A stretch of 64,000 nt of DNA from Microbacteriaceae bacterium PS02070 (GTDB taxonomy: Bacteria > Actinomycetota > Actinomycetes > Actinomycetales > Microbacteriaceae), in NCBI GenBank assembly GCA_029959865.1, contig JASCPE010000005.1:1-64000 (forward strand). The letters run 5' to 3'. Made by a program: the position numbers and the translations under genes. Within the stretch, counting starts at the first letter, position 1; each line of letters opens with the position of its first letter. Under the pieces are notes generated by a model that was given only the letters and a program-made list of their open reading frames with translations, was not told where the DNA came from and ran no database searches. Below are positions 62,001 through 64,000 of this stretch, piece after piece.

Positions 62001-62080
62001 GTCGTGCCCGGCCGCTCCCGAGTCATCCCCGAGTCATCCCCGAGTCGCCGCTCCGGAGTCGCCGCTCCGTGTCGTAGTCC

Positions 62081-62351
62081 GATGCGCACAACTGCGGCGT
62101 TGACAGGCGATACGCCGCGTGTTTGGGGCGGGGCGTCGGCGTGTTGGGTCTGTGCGCCGCAGTTGTGCTGGGTGGTGGGGTGAGGAGGGGTCGTGTGGGG
62201 TGAGGCGGCCGAGGTGCGTCTGATGCGCACAACTGCGGCGTCGACGGGCGACACGCCGCGTGTTTGGGGCGAGGCGTCGGCGTGTTGGGTCTGTGCGCCG
62301 CAGTTGTGCTGGGTGGTGGGGTGAGGAGGAGTCGTGTGGGGTGAGGCGGCG
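62081..62351. repeat. Two direct copies of a 130-bp palindrome-bearing repeat
   Basis: Copies at 62081-62210 and 62222-62351 are nearly identical, with a few base changes, and repeat with a period of 141 bp. Each copy is bounded by perfect 14-bp inverted arms, GCACAACTGCGGCG and CGCCGCAGTTGTGC (62086-62099 and 62155-62168 in copy 1), about 55 bases apart, followed by a G+T-rich tail. Short direct repeats (GAGTCATCCCC, GAGTCGCCGCTCC) precede it at 62021-62069. No gene lies in 62001-62379. It looks like a REP/MITE-type intergenic element rather than a regulator site. Confidence 0.8.
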
Positions 62352-62379
62352 TGCAGGGGCTGCGGCGTGGGTGGGTGGG

Positions 62380-63078
62380 TCAGTCGGTGCAGGTGAGGTT
62401 TGACCGGAGGGAGGTCATGAGGTCGATCTCCGCGGACTGCGTTTGGATGATGCCCTCGGCCACCTGCACCGCGCGGTCGTTGGATCCGAGCTCCACCAGT
62501 GCCTGCGCCATCGGGATCGCACCTTCGTGGTGGCGGATCATGAGCTCAAGGAAGAGGCAGTCCGCTGCGGTGCCGGTGGCGGCGTCCAAGGCGCTGAGCT
62601 CCTCGGAGGAGGCCATGCCCATCGACGCCATCAACTCCTCCTGCGTCATCTCGTCACCGGTGCTGCCCGATCCGTGGTCATGGCCCGATTCGGACTGCGA
62701 CATCCACTCCATCAGCGGACCGCCGGACTGCGGGAGTCCCCACTGCACCAGCCAGTCGTAGAACTCGCCGCGCTGACCTGCCTGAGCGGTGGCGATGTCG
62801 TACGACAGAGCGCGCACGCCTTCGTCCTCGGTCTTGCGATAAATAGTCATCGACATCTCGATCGCCTGCGTATGGTGCACTTGCATGTCACGCGAGAATC
62901 CCGCCTCGGCCGAGTCTGTGGTCGGGGTGGCGGAGGCTCCGAACATCGAGAAGCGGCCGATCGCGAACGCGGCCAGTGCGATACCGAGCGCGGCCAGCAG
63001 AATCACCCACCACGGCGGCAGAGTGCGTGCGGTTCTCTCCGGTGTGCTCACTGTGTGCTGGGGATCCGGTGTGCTCAC
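62380..63078 (-). CDS. DUF305 domain membrane-anchored protein
   Basis: A 232-residue protein anchored by one N-terminal membrane helix (about 20-40) with the rest outside. The DUF305 ferritin-like four-helix fold carries His/Met-rich motifs: MQVHHTQAIEMSMTIYRKTE and LMIRHHEGAIPMAQALVELG. These can bind copper or another metal. A Met/Ser/Glu-rich insert joins the halves. The GTG at 63078 overlaps the stop of the DUF3105 gene (GTGA), so the pair is translated together. Confidence 0.88.
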   Translation of the reverse strand: MSTPDPQHTVSTPERTARTLPPWWVILLAALGIALAAFAIGRFSMFGASATPTTDSAEAGFSRDMQVHHTQAIEMSMTIYRKTEDEGVRALSYDIATAQAGQRGEFYDWLVQWGLPQSGGPLMEWMSQSESGHDHGSGSTGDEMTQEELMASMGMASSEELSALDAATGTAADCLFLELMIRHHEGAIPMAQALVELGSNDRAVQVAEGIIQTQSAEIDLMTSLRSNLTCTD

Positions 63079-63776
63079 TGCTTGCCGGGACCGTCCACGG
63101 CGCCGGAGCACAGCGCGCCCGGCTCGGGGACGTTCTGGCTGCGCCAATACTCCTCGAAGAACTCCGGGATGCGCGGGTCATCGGCCGAATCGACCTTCAA
63201 CTGAGCGTTCCACGCGCTGATCGCGATCGGCGAGGGGAGGTCTGGGTAGGGGGAGAGGATGACGTAGCTGCTGGGCAGGGTTGCGGTGAGGGTTTCAAGC
63301 TCCTCGCCCTGCACGAGTTCGGGGTCGTAGGTCACCCAGACCGCACCGTGCTCGAGGGAGTGCACCGCGTTCTCGTTCTGCTGCGGCTCGGTGTAGACGC
63401 CGCAATTCAGCCAGTACTGATTGTGCGGGCCACCGGCCGGCGGGTCCTGCGGGTAGTCGACTTCGCCTTCGACGTGGGTCGTTGTGTTGGTGAAGGTCTC
63501 GACGCCTTCGATCTCCGCGCCGTCGCTCCCGGGGTCATACTCGGCCGCCCCGCGGGGTGCGAACACGATGGAAGCGACGATCAATGCGATGACGACGAGG
63601 GAGGCCGTGATGCCAACGATCCACCAGACGAGCTTGCTGCGGCGTCGCTTTGCCAACTGCTTCTGATACTCGGCGAGTTTGGCTTGCTTCTGCGCTTCGC
63701 GCTGCTGCTTAACGGTCTGGTTGATGTTCGCCTGGGTAGCGGGGTTGCCGCTCTTGCGCTGCTGTGGGGAGGACAT
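63075..63776 (-). CDS. DUF3105 domain membrane-anchored protein
   Basis: A 233-residue protein with a Gln/Lys-rich cytoplasmic start, one membrane helix (about 50-72) and an external DUF3105 domain. Its conserved parts are THVEGEVDYPQDPPAGGPHN and QYWLNCGVY, then NAVHSLEHGAVWVTYDP; the His and Cys could bind metal. Function is unknown, but DUF3105 genes are often found beside DUF305 in actinobacteria. It is first in the two-gene operon. Confidence 0.87.
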   Translation of the reverse strand: MSSPQQRKSGNPATQANINQTVKQQREAQKQAKLAEYQKQLAKRRRSKLVWWIVGITASLVVIALIVASIVFAPRGAAEYDPGSDGAEIEGVETFTNTTTHVEGEVDYPQDPPAGGPHNQYWLNCGVYTEPQQNENAVHSLEHGAVWVTYDPELVQGEELETLTATLPSSYVILSPYPDLPSPIAISAWNAQLKVDSADDPRIPEFFEEYWRSQNVPEPGALCSGAVDGPGKQ

Positions 63777-63900
63777 CGGGACTCTCGGGTTCGGGCGCGG
63801 GTGCGCGAGTGCTCCCGACCAGCGTATGAGAGATCACTATGGATTCGCCGAAGACCCAGGCCGCTTCCCGCATGTCGGCGGGGGCTTGCAGGATGGGGAT

Positions 63901-64000
63901 GTGGCCACCTCCTCGCCGTTCCCTCCGTCCACACCCCTCGTGCGGGAGCGTCTGGTGCGCCATCGGCTCACGTCCGGTCTCGCCACCCCGCTCGACGTCG
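63901..64000 (+). CDS. Winged-helix DNA-binding-domain protein, N-terminal fragment (cut by window edge)
   Basis: From GTG 63901, preceded by AGGATGGGG, the frame stays open to the window end, reading LVRERLVRHRLTSGLATPLD after a short start. Such a beginning resembles the HTH_42 winged-helix proteins (YcaQ-related), whose N-termini commonly have RLxRxRL then PxDVV. Only 33 residues are visible, so the call is tentative. It diverges from the DUF3105 gene. Confidence 0.4.
   Translation, partial: MATSSPFPPSTPLVRERLVRHRLTSGLATPLDV

Noticed and set aside
62001..62351. CRISPR array
   Set aside because: There are only two long copies with palindromic arms, no regular short repeats with unique spacers, and no cas genes nearby.
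63709..63963. 84-residue minus-strand frame before the DUF3105 gene
   Set aside because: It overlaps the DUF3105 start, has no motif, and conflicts with the better winged-helix-like start on the plus strand.

Overview
The window is high-GC DNA with almost every base inside or next to a gene. Gene content and order point to a Gram-positive actinobacterium of the Microbacteriaceae, most likely Microbacterium or a close relative. The evidence is the order tRNA-Trp, secE, nusG (with a long acidic N-terminus), rplK, rplA; the hadA-hadB-murB block; a RamB-type regulator beside malate synthase; GTG/TTG starts; and many LacI/ABC sugar modules. This assignment is an inference; no database was searched.

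Layout. 0-0.1 kb: end of an IS481-type insertion sequence. 0.36-9.9 kb: a flavin/pyridoxamine-oxidase-like protein, a DHA2-type MFS exporter, a NitT/TauT-type ABC importer, a PYROXD2-like FAD oxidoreductase, an inositol-monophosphatase family enzyme, an M23 peptidase, tRNA-Thr and tRNA-Met, and a siderophore-interacting protein. 9.9-13.5 kb: a compact signalling locus in which a membrane Ser/Thr kinase and a HTH regulator are transcribed divergently from a secreted, membrane-anchored VWA protein; two copies of the palindrome TTGCA-N2-TGCAA lie between them. 13.9-20.1 kb: a rhamnose-type locus with a huge secreted GH78 enzyme, its LacI regulator and a decapitated remnant of the sugar-binding protein. 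The same LacI-like operator stands before the enzyme and before the remnant. 20.1-30 kb: an ACR3/BASS-type transporter, aquaporin, a heterodimeric ABC exporter coupled to a TauE/SafE permease, hadA-hadB-murB and an aspartate aminotransferase.

30.1-43.2 kb is a catabolic block. Malate synthase and a RamB-like regulator diverge. A PucR regulator then diverges from a six-gene putrescine/GABA operon: gabT, putrescine-oxidase-like amine oxidase, universal stress protein, APC permease and two aldehyde dehydrogenases. Together these would take putrescine through 4-aminobutanal, GABA and succinate semialdehyde to succinate. 43.3-57.1 kb holds the ribosomal-protein region: tRNA-Trp, secE, nusG, rplK, rplA, and after a roughly 9-kb interval rplJ-rplL behind a structured leader. 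The interval carries an amino-acid ABC importer, acylphosphatase, the lysE/lysG exporter-activator pair, a quinone-reductase-like enzyme, a MFS-MarR operon and a YqaJ nuclease. 57.1-62 kb: a second LacI regulator diverges from an AglEFG-type sugar ABC operon that lacks its own ATPase. 62-64 kb: a two-copy palindrome-bearing repeat, a DUF3105-DUF305 membrane pair, and the start of a gene that runs off the window.

The most interesting items are the kinase/HTH/VWA locus with its twin operators, the deletion scar in the rhamnose locus, the helically phased GTAC array between pucR and gabT, the lysG start codon buried in a palindrome, and two kinds of palindromic intergenic repeat. Start codons were chosen from ribosome-binding sites, overlaps and family length where the longest open frame was not the likely gene.
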